Shown here piece after piece: positions 54,431 through 63,038 of a DNA stretch of 64,000 nucleotides. Source of the stretch: Chitinophaga skermanii. Lineage in GTDB: Bacteria; Bacteroidota; Bacteroidia; Chitinophagales; Chitinophagaceae. The stretch lies in NCBI RefSeq assembly GCF_003259335.1, contig NZ_QLLL01000010.1, forward strand, positions 113,482 to 177,481, read 5' to 3'. The number at the start of each line of letters is the position of its first letter. Positions within the stretch are counted from its first letter, which is position 1. Made by a program: the position numbers and the translations under genes. The notes under the pieces are model-generated. The model did not search any database, had not been told where the DNA came from, and saw only the letters and a program-made list of their open reading frames with translations.

Positions 54431-56962
54431 ATGGACCAGAATTTTTCAGCACAAGTAAAAGAAATCATCACCTTCAGTCGGGAGGAGGCTTTGCGCTTGG
54501 GTAATGATTTCATTGGGACAGAACACTTGCTATTGGGTATTATTAGGGAAGGTGAAGGCACGGCTGTAAAAATTCTACAGGCATTAAATGTAGATTTGTA
54601 TGAGCTACGCAAAGAGGTTGAACTGGCGATAAAAGACAAGACAGGCAAGAACATCGGCAACATGAATAGCCTTCCACTCACAAGGCAAGCCGAAAAAGTT
54701 ATTCGCGTTACCGTCCTGGAAGCGAAGGCTTTGAAAAGCCCTACCGTGGAAACAGAGCACCTCATGCTGTCGATCCTAAAGAATAAAGAAAACGTTTGTA
54801 CTCAAATCTTACAACAATTCGACGTGGACTACGATACTTTTAAAAACGAGTTAGGATACGTGAAACCCACCGATCCTAAATCCGAATTCGATGACCCGGG
54901 AGAAGAGGAATTTGAAGATGAAAGAAAGAGCTATGCTTCGAAATCAAAACAAGCAAATGCCAAATCAAAAACCCCAGTACTCGACAATTTCGGACGAGAT
55001 ATTACTAAGTTAGCCGAAAGTGGCAGCTTAGATCCAATAGTTGGCCGTGAACAAGAAATCGAACGCGTTTCGCAGATCTTGTCGCGCCGTAAAAAGAACA
55101 ACCCTATCCTGATAGGTGAACCGGGCGTTGGTAAAACTGCCATCGTAGAAGGTTTAGCTCTCAGGATCGTTCAAAGAAAAGTTTCCCGCGTATTGTTCGA
55201 CAAGCGCGTGGTAAGCCTTGACTTGGCGGCACTTGTTGCAGGTACTAAATACCGTGGCCAGTTCGAAGAAAGAATGAAAGCCATCATGAATGAATTGGAA
55301 AAGAACCGCGACGTGATCCTGTTTATCGATGAGATACACACGATTGTAGGCGCAGGTGGAGCTTCCGGCTCACTCGATGCTTCCAACATCTTCAAACCAG
55401 CTTTGGCAAGAGGCGAACTCCAATGCATCGGTGCATCTACACTCGACGAGTATAGAATGTATATCGAGAAAGATGGTGCATTAGACCGTCGTTTCCAAAA
55501 AGTGATGGTAGAACCGCCTTCAGTAGAAGAAACCATTCAAATCCTCAATAACATCAAACCTCGCTACGAAGAATACCACAACGTGAGTTATTCTGATGAC
55601 GCGATCGAGGCTTGTGTGAAATTGAGTGATCGTTATATGACCGACCGTTTGTTGCCGGATAAAGCGATCGACGTATTGGATGAGGTAGGTGCGCGCGTTC
55701 ACTTAAAAAACATCAACGTACCGCAAAATATCCTCGACTTGGAAAAACAAATCGAAGATATCAAGCAAGAGAAAAATAAAGTAGTAAAAAGCCAACGCTT
55801 CGAAGAAGCAGCCGCTTTACGTGATACTGAAAAGAAACTCGGCGAAGATCTTGAAAAAGCGAAAGCCGTTTGGGAAGAAGAAGTGAAACACAAACGCTAC
55901 CCAATCGACGAAGAAGCGATCGCGGAAGTGGTGAGCATGATGACCGGCATTCCTGTTAAACGCATGGTACAAGCCGAAACAGAAAAGCTCCGCCGCATGA
56001 GCGAAGATTTAAGAGGCGCTGTAGTTGGTCAAGAAGAAGCGATCAGCAAAGTAACCAAGGCGATCCAACGTAACCGTGTAGGTTTGAAAGATCCTAAAAA
56101 GCCAATTGGTACTTTCATCTTCTTAGGTCCTACCGGTGTTGGTAAAACTGAGCTTGCTAAATCACTCGCTCGCTACATGTTCGATTCTGAAGATGCACTC
56201 ATCAGGATTGATATGAGTGAATACATGGAGAAATTCTCTGTAAGCCGTTTGATTGGTGCGCCTCCAGGCTATGTTGGTTACGAAGAAGGTGGTCAATTAA
56301 CTGAAAAAGTTAGACGTAAACCTTACTCTGTAATCCTCCTCGATGAGATCGAAAAAGCGCATCCAGACATCTACAACATCTTGTTACAAGTGTTAGACGA
56401 TGGTATATTGACAGACGGTTTGGGTAGAAAAGTAGACTTCAAGAATACTTTGATTATCATGACCTCTAACATTGGTGTGCGCCAGTTGAAAGACTTTGGA
56501 TCGGGCGTAGGTTTCAGTACAACTACTAGAAACGCTAGCGAAGAAGAAAATACGAAAGCAGTGATTGAAAAAGCATTGAAACGTACTTTCTCTCCAGAGT
56601 TCTTAAACAGGATTGATGATGTGATCATCTTCAACTCTTTGAACAAAGAACACATCTACACGATCATCGACATTACCATGAAAGGCGTGTTGAAACGTTT
56701 GCAAAACTTGGGCTTCAGCTTAGAGTTAACAGACGAAGCCAAAGGATTCCTCGCAGAAAAAGGATATGACTCACAATTTGGTGCCCGTCCTTTACACCGT
56801 GCGATCCAGAAATACTTGGAAGATCCTTTAGCAGAAGAGATTCTCAACATGAATATTCACAACGGTGATATTTTGATTGCGGATCTTGACAAAGAGAACC
56901 AGAAATTGGTTTTCACCTTGAAGAATCCTTCAAAAAGCAAATCAGAGAAATCTGAGGCGTAA
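54431..56962 (+). CDS. clpC: ATP-dependent Clp protease ATP-binding subunit ClpC
   Basis: AAA+ unfoldase (843 aa) that feeds proteins to ClpP. It has a Clp N-domain with two repeats (1-145), then the first AAA domain with Walker A GEPGVGKT (229-236), ILFIDEIHTIVGAGGASGSLDASN and DRRFQKV. A middle region contains a UVR-type helix pair (VVKSQRFEEAAALRDTEKKLGEDLEKA, about 450-480). The second AAA domain has Walker A LGPTGVGKTE, VILLDEIEKAHPDIYN and the C-terminal D2-small domain (SQFGARPLHRAIQKYLEDPLAEEIL). The UVR insertion and the N-domain identify ClpC rather than ClpB or ClpA. It is monocistronic. I see no CIRCE operator upstream. Confidence 0.96.
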   Translation: MDQNFSAQVKEIITFSREEALRLGNDFIGTEHLLLGIIREGEGTAVKILQALNVDLYELRKEVELAIKDKTGKNIGNMNSLPLTRQAEKVIRVTVLEAKALKSPTVETEHLMLSILKNKENVCTQILQQFDVDYDTFKNELGYVKPTDPKSEFDDPGEEEFEDERKSYASKSKQANAKSKTPVLDNFGRDITKLAESGSLDPIVGREQEIERVSQILSRRKKNNPILIGEPGVGKTAIVEGLALRIVQRKVSRVLFDKRVVSLDLAALVAGTKYRGQFEERMKAIMNELEKNRDVILFIDEIHTIVGAGGASGSLDASNIFKPALARGELQCIGASTLDEYRMYIEKDGALDRRFQKVMVEPPSVEETIQILNNIKPRYEEYHNVSYSDDAIEACVKLSDRYMTDRLLPDKAIDVLDEVGARVHLKNINVPQNILDLEKQIEDIKQEKNKVVKSQRFEEAAALRDTEKKLGEDLEKAKAVWEEEVKHKRYPIDEEAIAEVVSMMTGIPVKRMVQAETEKLRRMSEDLRGAVVGQEEAISKVTKAIQRNRVGLKDPKKPIGTFIFLGPTGVGKTELAKSLARYMFDSEDALIRIDMSEYMEKFSVSRLIGAPPGYVGYEEGGQLTEKVRRKPYSVILLDEIEKAHPDIYNILLQVLDDGILTDGLGRKVDFKNTLIIMTSNIGVRQLKDFGSGVGFSTTTRNASEEENTKAVIEKALKRTFSPEFLNRIDDVIIFNSLNKEHIYTIIDITMKGVLKRLQNLGFSLELTDEAKGFLAEKGYDSQFGARPLHRAIQKYLEDPLAEEILNMNIHNGDILIADLDKENQKLVFTLKNPSKSKSEKSEA

Positions 56963-56989
56963 ATAAAGCATAAAGAACTTCAACATACA

Positions 56990-57020
56990 AAGCACTCGCA
57001 TTCCTGCGGGTGCTTTTTTT
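56990..57020 (+). terminator. Terminator of clpC
   Basis: AAGCACTCGCA and TGCGGGTGCTT pair with G-U at two positions around a TTCC loop; seven T follow. Confidence 0.9.
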
Positions 57021-57045
57021 ATGCCCTAGAATGGGCTAAAAAGGG

Positions 57046-57094
57046 CATAAAAAAGGATGGCGATCATTTGTATTGATCGCCATCCTTTTTTATG
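57046..57094. terminator. Terminator with 21-bp perfect stem
   Basis: The arms 57046-57066 and 57074-57094 are exact reverse complements (core AAGGATGGCGATCA). It serves the minus-strand DUF4920 operon and backs up the clpC terminator. Confidence 0.9.
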
Positions 57095-57109
57095 ATAGAA
57101 ATTGGGGGA

Positions 57110-57586
57110 TTATTCTACAACGGTGATACCGTTGGCAGTAATCCTAATTTGCTTTTTATCTTGGGTAATAGCATCGATTTCAGCTTGTGGCTTTTTAGCA
57201 TCTTCTGCGTAGTGTTTCAATTCTTTCACAGTAGTTACTTCTGTATAAGCTAAACCATCTACTACAACAGTTTTACCTTTTAAGGCAGTTGGCACGAAGA
57301 AAGCATAATCTTTCATTTTCACGAAAGCAGTGGTAGAATCGTTGATTTGCAAGTTCACCCAGCAGCCTTTTTTAGGGCAAACACCTACTACGGTTGCTTT
57401 GATTTTAACGGGCATTTTAGCATCGTCGCTGGTTAATTTTGCCGGCAATTCGTTGATAGCAATAGCGCCATCAGTTTTGATTTTAGCGCCGTATACGTCA
57501 CCTACTTTAGCATCACCTTTTGGTGGTTGTGCATTTACGAGGGTACCTACTAATAAGCAGCAGCAGAGGGCAAGGATTTTGTACAT
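57110..57586 (-). CDS. DUF4920 domain-containing exported protein
   Basis: A 158-aa protein with a signal peptide (1-19, CCCLLVGTLVNAQ) and the DUF4920 fold, an OB-like domain. The conserved motif VVGVCPKKGCWVNLQI (Cys at 69 and 74, apart by four residues) and VKMKDYAFFVP are visible. The Cys pair may bind metal or haem or form a disulfide (inference). The family is often found next to c-type cytochromes or peroxidases, as here. The gene begins 30 bases after the stop of the dihaem peroxidase and is the last in that operon. Its function is not established. Confidence 0.88.
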   Translation of the reverse strand: MYKILALCCCLLVGTLVNAQPPKGDAKVGDVYGAKIKTDGAIAINELPAKLTSDDAKMPVKIKATVVGVCPKKGCWVNLQINDSTTAFVKMKDYAFFVPTALKGKTVVVDGLAYTEVTTVKELKHYAEDAKKPQAEIDAITQDKKQIRITANGITVVE

Positions 57587-57616
57587 ATCGTGTGTTTTTT
57601 ATTTTGATGATGATTG

Positions 57617-58765
57617 TTATTGTGGCAATTCTTTGGGTCGTGGCATTTTATACGGTGTTGAGCCGGAAAGGGCTTCGATAAAAGCTACTAAATCTTCTTT
57701 TTCTCCTTCTGTTAAGTTAAGTCTTTTTACTAAACGGTCCGTTGTTGGGAATAATGGATCATTTTCCTGCCCGGGTTTACGTTTTAGTAAATCGGCACCC
57801 ATCCCGCTGTTGTAGATGTTCACAATCCCCATCATTTCGCTGAAAAGGCCGTTGTGCATCCATGGTTTGGTATGCATTACATCGCGCAAAGAGGGTGTGC
57901 GGAACTTGCCTACATCGCCGGGTTCATTCGTAACCTTGTATAAGCCCAGGTCTTCATATTGGCGGCCGTAATAGGTAAGCCCGATATTATGGAATTCGCC
58001 ATCGGTGAAGAAAGCGCCGTTGTGACAGTTGATGCAACGTGCTTTGGTACGGAAGAGGTGCAAGCCGCGGATTTCTTGATCGCTGAGGCTTTTATGCTTT
58101 CCTTCCATGAATTGGTCGAAACGGGATTTCTTGCTTTTGATCGTTCTTTCGAATTCAGCGATGGCTGTTGTAATTCGATCGAGCGTAATATTATCGTCGC
58201 CAAATGCTTTCGCGAATAATGGCGGGTAACCTTTGATTTTATCCAGTTTACCGGCCAACTTTGGCGGTTCCATGTTCATTTCGTGGTGTGTAGCGATGGG
58301 ATTGATAGCTTGACTTTCTAAGCCATCGGCCCTGCCGTCCCAGAAAAGTTTTTTATGGATGAATACGTTTAAGATCGTGGGGGTATTACGTGTTCCTTGC
58401 AGGTGATCGTGGCCTAGGGATACTTTGCGGGCGTCTGTCCATGCGATATCTGGATCGTGGCAGCTGCTACAGGACACCTGGTTAGATTCAGACAAACGTG
58501 GGTCAAAGAATAAAATTTTGCCTAGTTGCACAATAGGATCACTATCCCAGCGGAGATAAGAAGAATCCTTCGGCATGGCGGCAAGTTCGTGGAATATTAC
58601 ACCAGTGTCGATGGTGGCTTTTGGCCATTCGTTGGAGGGGCGAGAATAGATGGCCCTTAAACTATCAGCGTTTTGGTTAATGGTGGGTGTTGATGAACTA
58701 ACTACAAGTGACATAGAAAAGATCATCAACACGAGCGTTGGCAAAATCCAATAAATCCTTTTCAT
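57617..58765 (-). CDS. Dihaem cytochrome c peroxidase (MauG/CcpA family)
   Basis: Periplasmic or membrane-anchored dihaem enzyme (382 aa) that reduces hydrogen peroxide with electrons from a cytochrome. The two haem-binding motifs are CSSCH (99-103) and CINCH (244-248). Family segments include LGKILFFDPRLSESNQVSC, GTRNTPTILNVFIHKKLFWDGRA and FRTPSLRDVMHTKPWMHNGLF. An N-terminal hydrophobic stretch (4-25) is either a signal peptide or an anchor. MauG-type modifying enzymes share this architecture and cannot be excluded, but peroxidase is the default. It is cotranscribed with the DUF4920 gene. TACTTTCG (58782-58775), one base off the -7 consensus, lies only 9 bases before the ATG. Confidence 0.92.
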   Translation of the reverse strand: MKRIYWILPTLVLMIFSMSLVVSSSTPTINQNADSLRAIYSRPSNEWPKATIDTGVIFHELAAMPKDSSYLRWDSDPIVQLGKILFFDPRLSESNQVSCSSCHDPDIAWTDARKVSLGHDHLQGTRNTPTILNVFIHKKLFWDGRADGLESQAINPIATHHEMNMEPPKLAGKLDKIKGYPPLFAKAFGDDNITLDRITTAIAEFERTIKSKKSRFDQFMEGKHKSLSDQEIRGLHLFRTKARCINCHNGAFFTDGEFHNIGLTYYGRQYEDLGLYKVTNEPGDVGKFRTPSLRDVMHTKPWMHNGLFSEMMGIVNIYNSGMGADLLKRKPGQENDPLFPTTDRLVKRLNLTEGEKEDLVAFIEALSGSTPYKMPRPKELPQ

Positions 58766-58864
58766 AATCGCGGGCGAAAGTACAAAAAAATGGTCCTGTA
58801 TTGTTTATGTAATTGGATGTAAAACTTACGATTTCGGGAAAATTTCAAGATTTTTAAAAATTTA

Positions 58865-58897
58865 TTTGGATGTATGAAATAATTGTTGCTATATTTG
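58865..58897 (+). promoter_or_regulatory. Promoter of the tRNA-Asp/tRNA-Tyr genes
   Basis: TTTG (58865-58868), 21 bases, then TATATTTG (58890-58897), a full consensus promoter. The tRNA starts 52 bases further on. Confidence 0.8.
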
Positions 58898-58942
58898 CAT
58901 CCCATTCAACGGAGTATCAACGCTTTAGATGATACAAAAAGT
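58896..58942 (+). repeat. 47-base direct repeat, left copy (tRNA-Asp leader)
   Basis: The sequence from TGCATCCCATTC to TACAAAAAGT is repeated exactly at 63954-64000. This copy is the transcribed leader of tRNA-Asp and begins within the last two bases of the -7 box. Confidence 0.95.
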
Positions 58943-58948
58943 TTGAAA

Positions 58949-59022
58949 GGATCGGTAGTTCAGTTGGTTAGAATGCCGCCCTGTCACGGCGGAGGTCGCG
59001 GGTTCGAGTCCCGTCCGGTCCG
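58949..59022 (+). tRNA. tRNA-Asp (anticodon GTC)
   Basis: A complete cloverleaf of 74 bases. The acceptor GGATCGG pairs with CCGGTCC with discriminator G, the anticodon stem CCGCC/GGCGG holds loop CTGTCAC (GTC), and the T arm is GCGGG-TTCGAGT-CCCGT. The genome reads GCAA after the acceptor, so CCA is added after transcription. Confidence 0.97.
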
Positions 59023-59036
59023 CAAGGACTCCAGAG

Positions 59037-59061
59037 AAGCCTGCTAAAAGCGGGCTTTTTT
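59037..59061 (+). terminator. Hairpin after tRNA-Asp
   Basis: AAGCCTGC and GCGGGCTT (one G-U) form an 8-bp stem followed by T-rich sequence. It could end the tRNA-Asp transcript before tRNA-Tyr. Confidence 0.75.
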
Positions 59062-59107
59062 ATTGGGTTTTAGCTCTACAGTATTTATGTTGGTTTGCCG
59101 GCATAAC

Positions 59108-59190
59108 GGGCAGGTTCCAGAGCGGCCAAATGGGGCGGACTGTAAATCCGCTGTCTTTCGACTTCATAGGTTCGAATCCTATCCTGCCCA
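59108..59190 (+). tRNA. tRNA-Tyr (anticodon GTA)
   Basis: 83 bases with a long variable arm, as in bacterial tRNA-Tyr. The acceptor GGGCAGG pairs with CCTGCCC with discriminator A, the anticodon loop is CTGTAAA, and the T arm is ATAGG-TTCGAAT-CCTAT. CCA is not encoded. Confidence 0.97.
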
Positions 59191-59197
59191 CGGAATT

Positions 59198-59232
59198 AAA
59201 AAGCCGCCTCTACAGTGTAGAGGCGGCTTTTT
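59198..59232 (+). terminator. Terminator of tRNA-Tyr
   Basis: AAAAAGCCGCCTCTAC and GTAGAGGCGGCTTTTT form a 16-bp perfect stem with a 3-base loop. Confidence 0.95.
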
Positions 59233-59294
59233 TGTTTATATATACTATAATTACAAGTAAAGTACCATCACGAAATAGTTTTCAATCATTCAAA

Positions 59295-59888
59295 TTAGAT
59301 TAATTCAACAAATAAAAAATCTAACTTTTTACATTGCTGACCATTAATAGATGGTATTAAAAATTCCTTATCAACAAGACTTTTAAGATCATTCATATTT
59401 TTATTTAAGAAAAAAAATAGATTTTTTTGATTAACAGAATATAAATGTCCATCTTCTTTTACAGTTGATAATCCATTTCTATTGCAATAAGCAGTAGTAA
59501 CTAGAATTTCAAATAAGGATGCAAATTCTTCTGCATTCTCCTCTAACATTCTATAAGAATTACTCCAGAAAAAATAACGAGACATTGGCTCCGTTTCAAA
59601 ACCAAATAAACAATCTTGAATTGCATGATAATCTACAATGAATTCATATCCTATCGGAATAGTATAATTAATTACACTAACAAAATCAGCAGCATTTTTA
59701 ATTAAATCACCAGGAATATGAATTACTTCATTACCTCCAGCCCGTACTAAAAATTGGAAATAGTTTGTCATAAACCAAATATAATTATCTACACTCTCTG
59801 CAATGAAAACTATATCCATATTATGCCCAGCTATTTCTAGAGTATCAGCCCAGTTTTTTAAACTATTTTTCGTATCTATTTGTATCAT
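59295..59888 (-). CDS. Candidate immunity protein of the Rhs tip
   Basis: A 197-aa cytosolic protein with no recognised family. It is acidic and aromatic-rich (DNYIWFMTNYFQFLVRAGG, YRMLEENAEEFASLFEIL) with no signal or transmembrane segment. It starts one base after the stop of the Rhs fragment at 59889, exactly where the immunity gene of an Rhs toxin is expected, and its AT-rich codon use matches that fragment and differs from the surrounding chromosome. The immunity role is inferred from position only. It would need to match the RelE/ParE-like tip of the adjacent protein. It is the last gene before the tRNA-Tyr terminator, which is on the other strand. Confidence 0.7.
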   Translation of the reverse strand: MIQIDTKNSLKNWADTLEIAGHNMDIVFIAESVDNYIWFMTNYFQFLVRAGGNEVIHIPGDLIKNAADFVSVINYTIPIGYEFIVDYHAIQDCLFGFETEPMSRYFFWSNSYRMLEENAEEFASLFEILVTTAYCNRNGLSTVKEDGHLYSVNQKNLFFFLNKNMNDLKSLVDKEFLIPSINGQQCKKLDFLFVELI

Positions 59889-62453
59889 TTATTTACCTCT
59901 GTGATAATTAACTATTTGATGCAAAATAATTTCATTTTCAGTCTCTTTATACACTATCCTTAATCCACCTCTACCGTTTCCTGTACCTTGAATATCTATT
60001 GCTTTATAGCCCGTCAAATTTCCTCCAAGAGTATGTTGATTTCCACCAGCCTTTCCACTTCGTAAAATTTCAATTGCTTTTTCAACATTTTTCTTCAGAG
60101 TAACTTCTGCATTTCCCATAATCTTGCTTACCTCATGTGACTCTACGATAGTCTTAGTCATTGAGGCAGACTTTTCAGTCAAGGATTTACTAGTTTCCTT
60201 AGTTAATTTTTTTGATGCCTCGTCTTCAACTTCTTTGATTGCTGCTTTTTCGCTTTGTTTAGCTAAATACAATGCCCCATCATAAACATTCCCAACTAAA
60301 TTCTTCAATAAACTTTTTGCTCCAGCAATCAAAGTTACCTTACCCCAAAGATCATCTGATATTTCAATACCTTTATAAACTGACAATCCAACCGCTTCGG
60401 TATAAAAATTACTCTCTTTAACCTTAAGCATATCATCATAAGACTTAAAATAAGCTCTTAAACTATACGATTTGCCATCTGAAAAAGTATAATTATACTC
60501 AGCAACAAACTTCTCTTCACGATCATATACTTCATACCCTTGTTTATTCACTCCTATTACATTACCTTCATTCCTTACGCTTCTAAATGAAGCTTTGCCC
60601 TGCTTGTCAAAAAAACTAATTGTATAAATGTGATCCTCTTGTCCATCTTCATCAACAGCAACTATTGGTTTAGTTCCGCTAAACTGATATGAAGTTAAAA
60701 ACACATACTTTTTACTTAAAGGATCTACAGATAAAAATCTTCCAACTCGAGGGTCATATATTCTAAATCCGTAGTTATATTGGTTTCCATCACCTTTAAT
60801 TTCAATATCAATTTCTTTAGCATTGAATCCATATCGATAATCATTAGCAACACTTCTTCCTGGCATTTCCATACCAAATGGATAGTAATCTTGAGCGCTC
60901 TTCACTTCCGCTCTATAATCATCAACTACTCCATTCTTCTTATCTGAGATAATGGTCAGTACATTACCTAGATGATTACTCAATTCATACGATTTAGTTC
61001 CAATTGTACTCCAAATACTTGAACTTGATGCCGTTGAAGAACCAGATAATAGTAAATATGGGGTCCACAAACCTAATCGATCTGAGCCATATAAATGCTG
61101 TTCATTCCAATAAATATTATTTAAATCTGTCAACTTGTTCCCATAAACTGCAAGTGTCTTACCTGTTGCGTCTTTAGTATACCAAGTTTTCAAAGCCTTA
61201 CCATCTTTGTTGACATAGATTTTATAAACTCTATTACCGGAAACATCATAGTAATAATCAATCGTACCACCTCCATATAAATCAATATGCTTAATTTTTC
61301 CTGCGACGTTCCATTTAATGCTATTCCCTTGGTCATCTACTATGAGATTGCCTATATTATCATAACTATAAGCACCTGGAGCGTTAGAATTATCGTAATC
61401 ACCAGTATAAAGCCCAATTTCAGTAATGGCATCTGTAACGGATCTCAACCTATTTGAAACAAGCTTACCATTATCTCTTTGATAACCATACGTTAACCTA
61501 TCCATTGCCACTTCACCTGGATTAACATCCTTATTACCATTTCGATTATAGGTTAATATATTACCATTCGCATCATAAGTAACATCCTCAGCAAATGCAT
61601 CAGTCCGATTTTTTGTATCAATATTCCAAGATGTTGCACCTGTAAGAATTTTATGCTGACGCATAGCTGATAATCTATTCAGTTGATCATATCTATAACT
61701 ATATCCAGTCGTTGCCCCATTATCTATTGCACTTAAAGCTATAGTAGTATGACTAATATTACCATTGTATAACTGTACTCCAATTTCGCTAGATGACCCA
61801 TTGCCCCACTTTAATGGGAACGCATTAACTGTATTATTAATCGGTTTATAATCGTTAGTAAAATAATCCAATGTGTAAGCAAATACATCACGAGCAATTG
61901 CCTTTCTATTGGTCGTAAATCCAGTTCCTGTATACCCATCTCCTCCTAAATCTTTAGCGTTATCAAGATAATTACTATTGATTCCTTTGAGCCAGCCCTG
62001 TAAAGTATATGCATAGTCAATACCTTGCACCTTATTCTCTCCAATTTCTGTTCTGTTCAAGATGCCATGAAGTAAATATGAATATGTTGCATCTGTCTTT
62101 ATACTTCCAGGTGTCCAACGATCAACCCCAGTTACTAACACATCAGTTTTTGCGGCTGTTAATCTATTCTCAGCATCGTATTCATACTGGTATAAGAACT
62201 GGTCTGGTGCAATATCTTGGTAACGTACTGCATTTACTTTACCACTTGCCAAATCGTAGTTATACTCCAACTTTTTAAGACCTAAGTCCTTAATGTTATG
62301 ATATAAACTTTTTACATTGCCGATTTGGTCATAACTGTAATAAGTGGCATGGTCGAATGTGTTGTCATTATTATCATTTACGTCTTCATAAGTACTTAAA
62401 ACCACTCTTTTCCATAAATTATCTTGTATAATATTCGAAGCCGTATTAGCCAA
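59889..62453 (-). CDS. Orphan Rhs core fragment with RelE/ParE-like C-terminal tip
   Basis: An 854-aa Rhs polymorphic-toxin fragment. YD-type repeats fill residues 1-560 (YSYDQIGNVKSLYH, YDAENRLTAAKTD, SYRYDQLNRLSAM). The core-closing segment YGFRIYDPRVGRFLSVDPLSKKY is near 565-590, followed by the variable tip. The tip ends NQHTLGGNLTGYKAIDIQG and GGLRIVYKETENEIILHQIVNYHRGK, a pattern like the RelE/ParE ribonuclease-type fold (inference). The first usable start is TTG (62453). The homologous frame continues upstream (SYTPRNYYDVRL) to an in-frame TAG that is the stop of the preceding immunity frame. The N-terminal half, including any export signal, is missing, so this is a displaced, probably silent cassette. 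Confidence 0.85.
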   Translation of the reverse strand: MANTASNIIQDNLWKRVVLSTYEDVNDNNDNTFDHATYYSYDQIGNVKSLYHNIKDLGLKKLEYNYDLASGKVNAVRYQDIAPDQFLYQYEYDAENRLTAAKTDVLVTGVDRWTPGSIKTDATYSYLLHGILNRTEIGENKVQGIDYAYTLQGWLKGINSNYLDNAKDLGGDGYTGTGFTTNRKAIARDVFAYTLDYFTNDYKPINNTVNAFPLKWGNGSSSEIGVQLYNGNISHTTIALSAIDNGATTGYSYRYDQLNRLSAMRQHKILTGATSWNIDTKNRTDAFAEDVTYDANGNILTYNRNGNKDVNPGEVAMDRLTYGYQRDNGKLVSNRLRSVTDAITEIGLYTGDYDNSNAPGAYSYDNIGNLIVDDQGNSIKWNVAGKIKHIDLYGGGTIDYYYDVSGNRVYKIYVNKDGKALKTWYTKDATGKTLAVYGNKLTDLNNIYWNEQHLYGSDRLGLWTPYLLLSGSSTASSSSIWSTIGTKSYELSNHLGNVLTIISDKKNGVVDDYRAEVKSAQDYYPFGMEMPGRSVANDYRYGFNAKEIDIEIKGDGNQYNYGFRIYDPRVGRFLSVDPLSKKYVFLTSYQFSGTKPIVAVDEDGQEDHIYTISFFDKQGKASFRSVRNEGNVIGVNKQGYEVYDREEKFVAEYNYTFSDGKSYSLRAYFKSYDDMLKVKESNFYTEAVGLSVYKGIEISDDLWGKVTLIAGAKSLLKNLVGNVYDGALYLAKQSEKAAIKEVEDEASKKLTKETSKSLTEKSASMTKTIVESHEVSKIMGNAEVTLKKNVEKAIEILRSGKAGGNQHTLGGNLTGYKAIDIQGTGNGRGGLRIVYKETENEIILHQIVNYHRGK

Positions 62454-62486
62454 TCGAACATCATAATAATTCCGTGGGGTATATGA

Positions 62487-63018
62487 CTATCCTATTATCA
62501 TTTCATAAAAATCCCTGTAAATATCTGTATCTCCAGCAGCCTTAACACACTCATCTATGGTTAAGGCTCGGATACTTTCATCTTCCCATAATGATTCAGA
62601 GTCTACTCTTGCTAAAATAAACTTCCATGCAATTAATATAGCATGTAAAAAAGATTGTCCTGATTCTGCACATTGCCAAAGTAAATGATCCTCATTATCA
62701 AATTCATAAACACATACTTCTTCTGTTTGCTTATTCATCACTAATAAATCTTCCTCTAGATTACCTAATAAAAATACTCCATCTCTTGTTTCGATTTGAT
62801 TATTGAATGTAATCTGTGCTATTTCAAGGCGACAAATCATACCTATCGATTAAATCAAGCAAGCTACTTTCAAAATGCTGTTCATTATTTTTCTTAACTG
62901 GACATTCGAAACTTTTTTCTAATCTCATGATATACTCATTACTCAGTCCTTTTGCAATTAGTTCATCATGTGATGGAGCAAGTTTCTTTAATTCAATAAC
63001 AAATTCTTGTGCTGTCAT
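62487..63018 (-). pseudogene. Frameshifted immunity-type gene of the older Rhs tip
   Basis: Two overlapping frames together read as one protein of about 175 residues. The first (63018-62824) is MTAQEFVIELKKLAPSHDEL and on to LLDLIDRYDLS; the second (62840-62487) continues RLEIAQITFNNQIETRDGVF and on to TDIYRDFYEMIIG. Removing one C in the CGCC at about 62826-62830 joins them as DLS-LEIAQITF. The style (LLGNLEEDLLVMNKQTEEVCVYE) is that of SMI1/SUKH-type immunity proteins (moderate confidence). It lies 20 bases after the decayed toxin tip. Its stop codon is directly followed, in the same frame, by the Rhs core fragment. Confidence 0.7.
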
Positions 63019-63038
63019 GTTTGTATTTTTATAATGTT

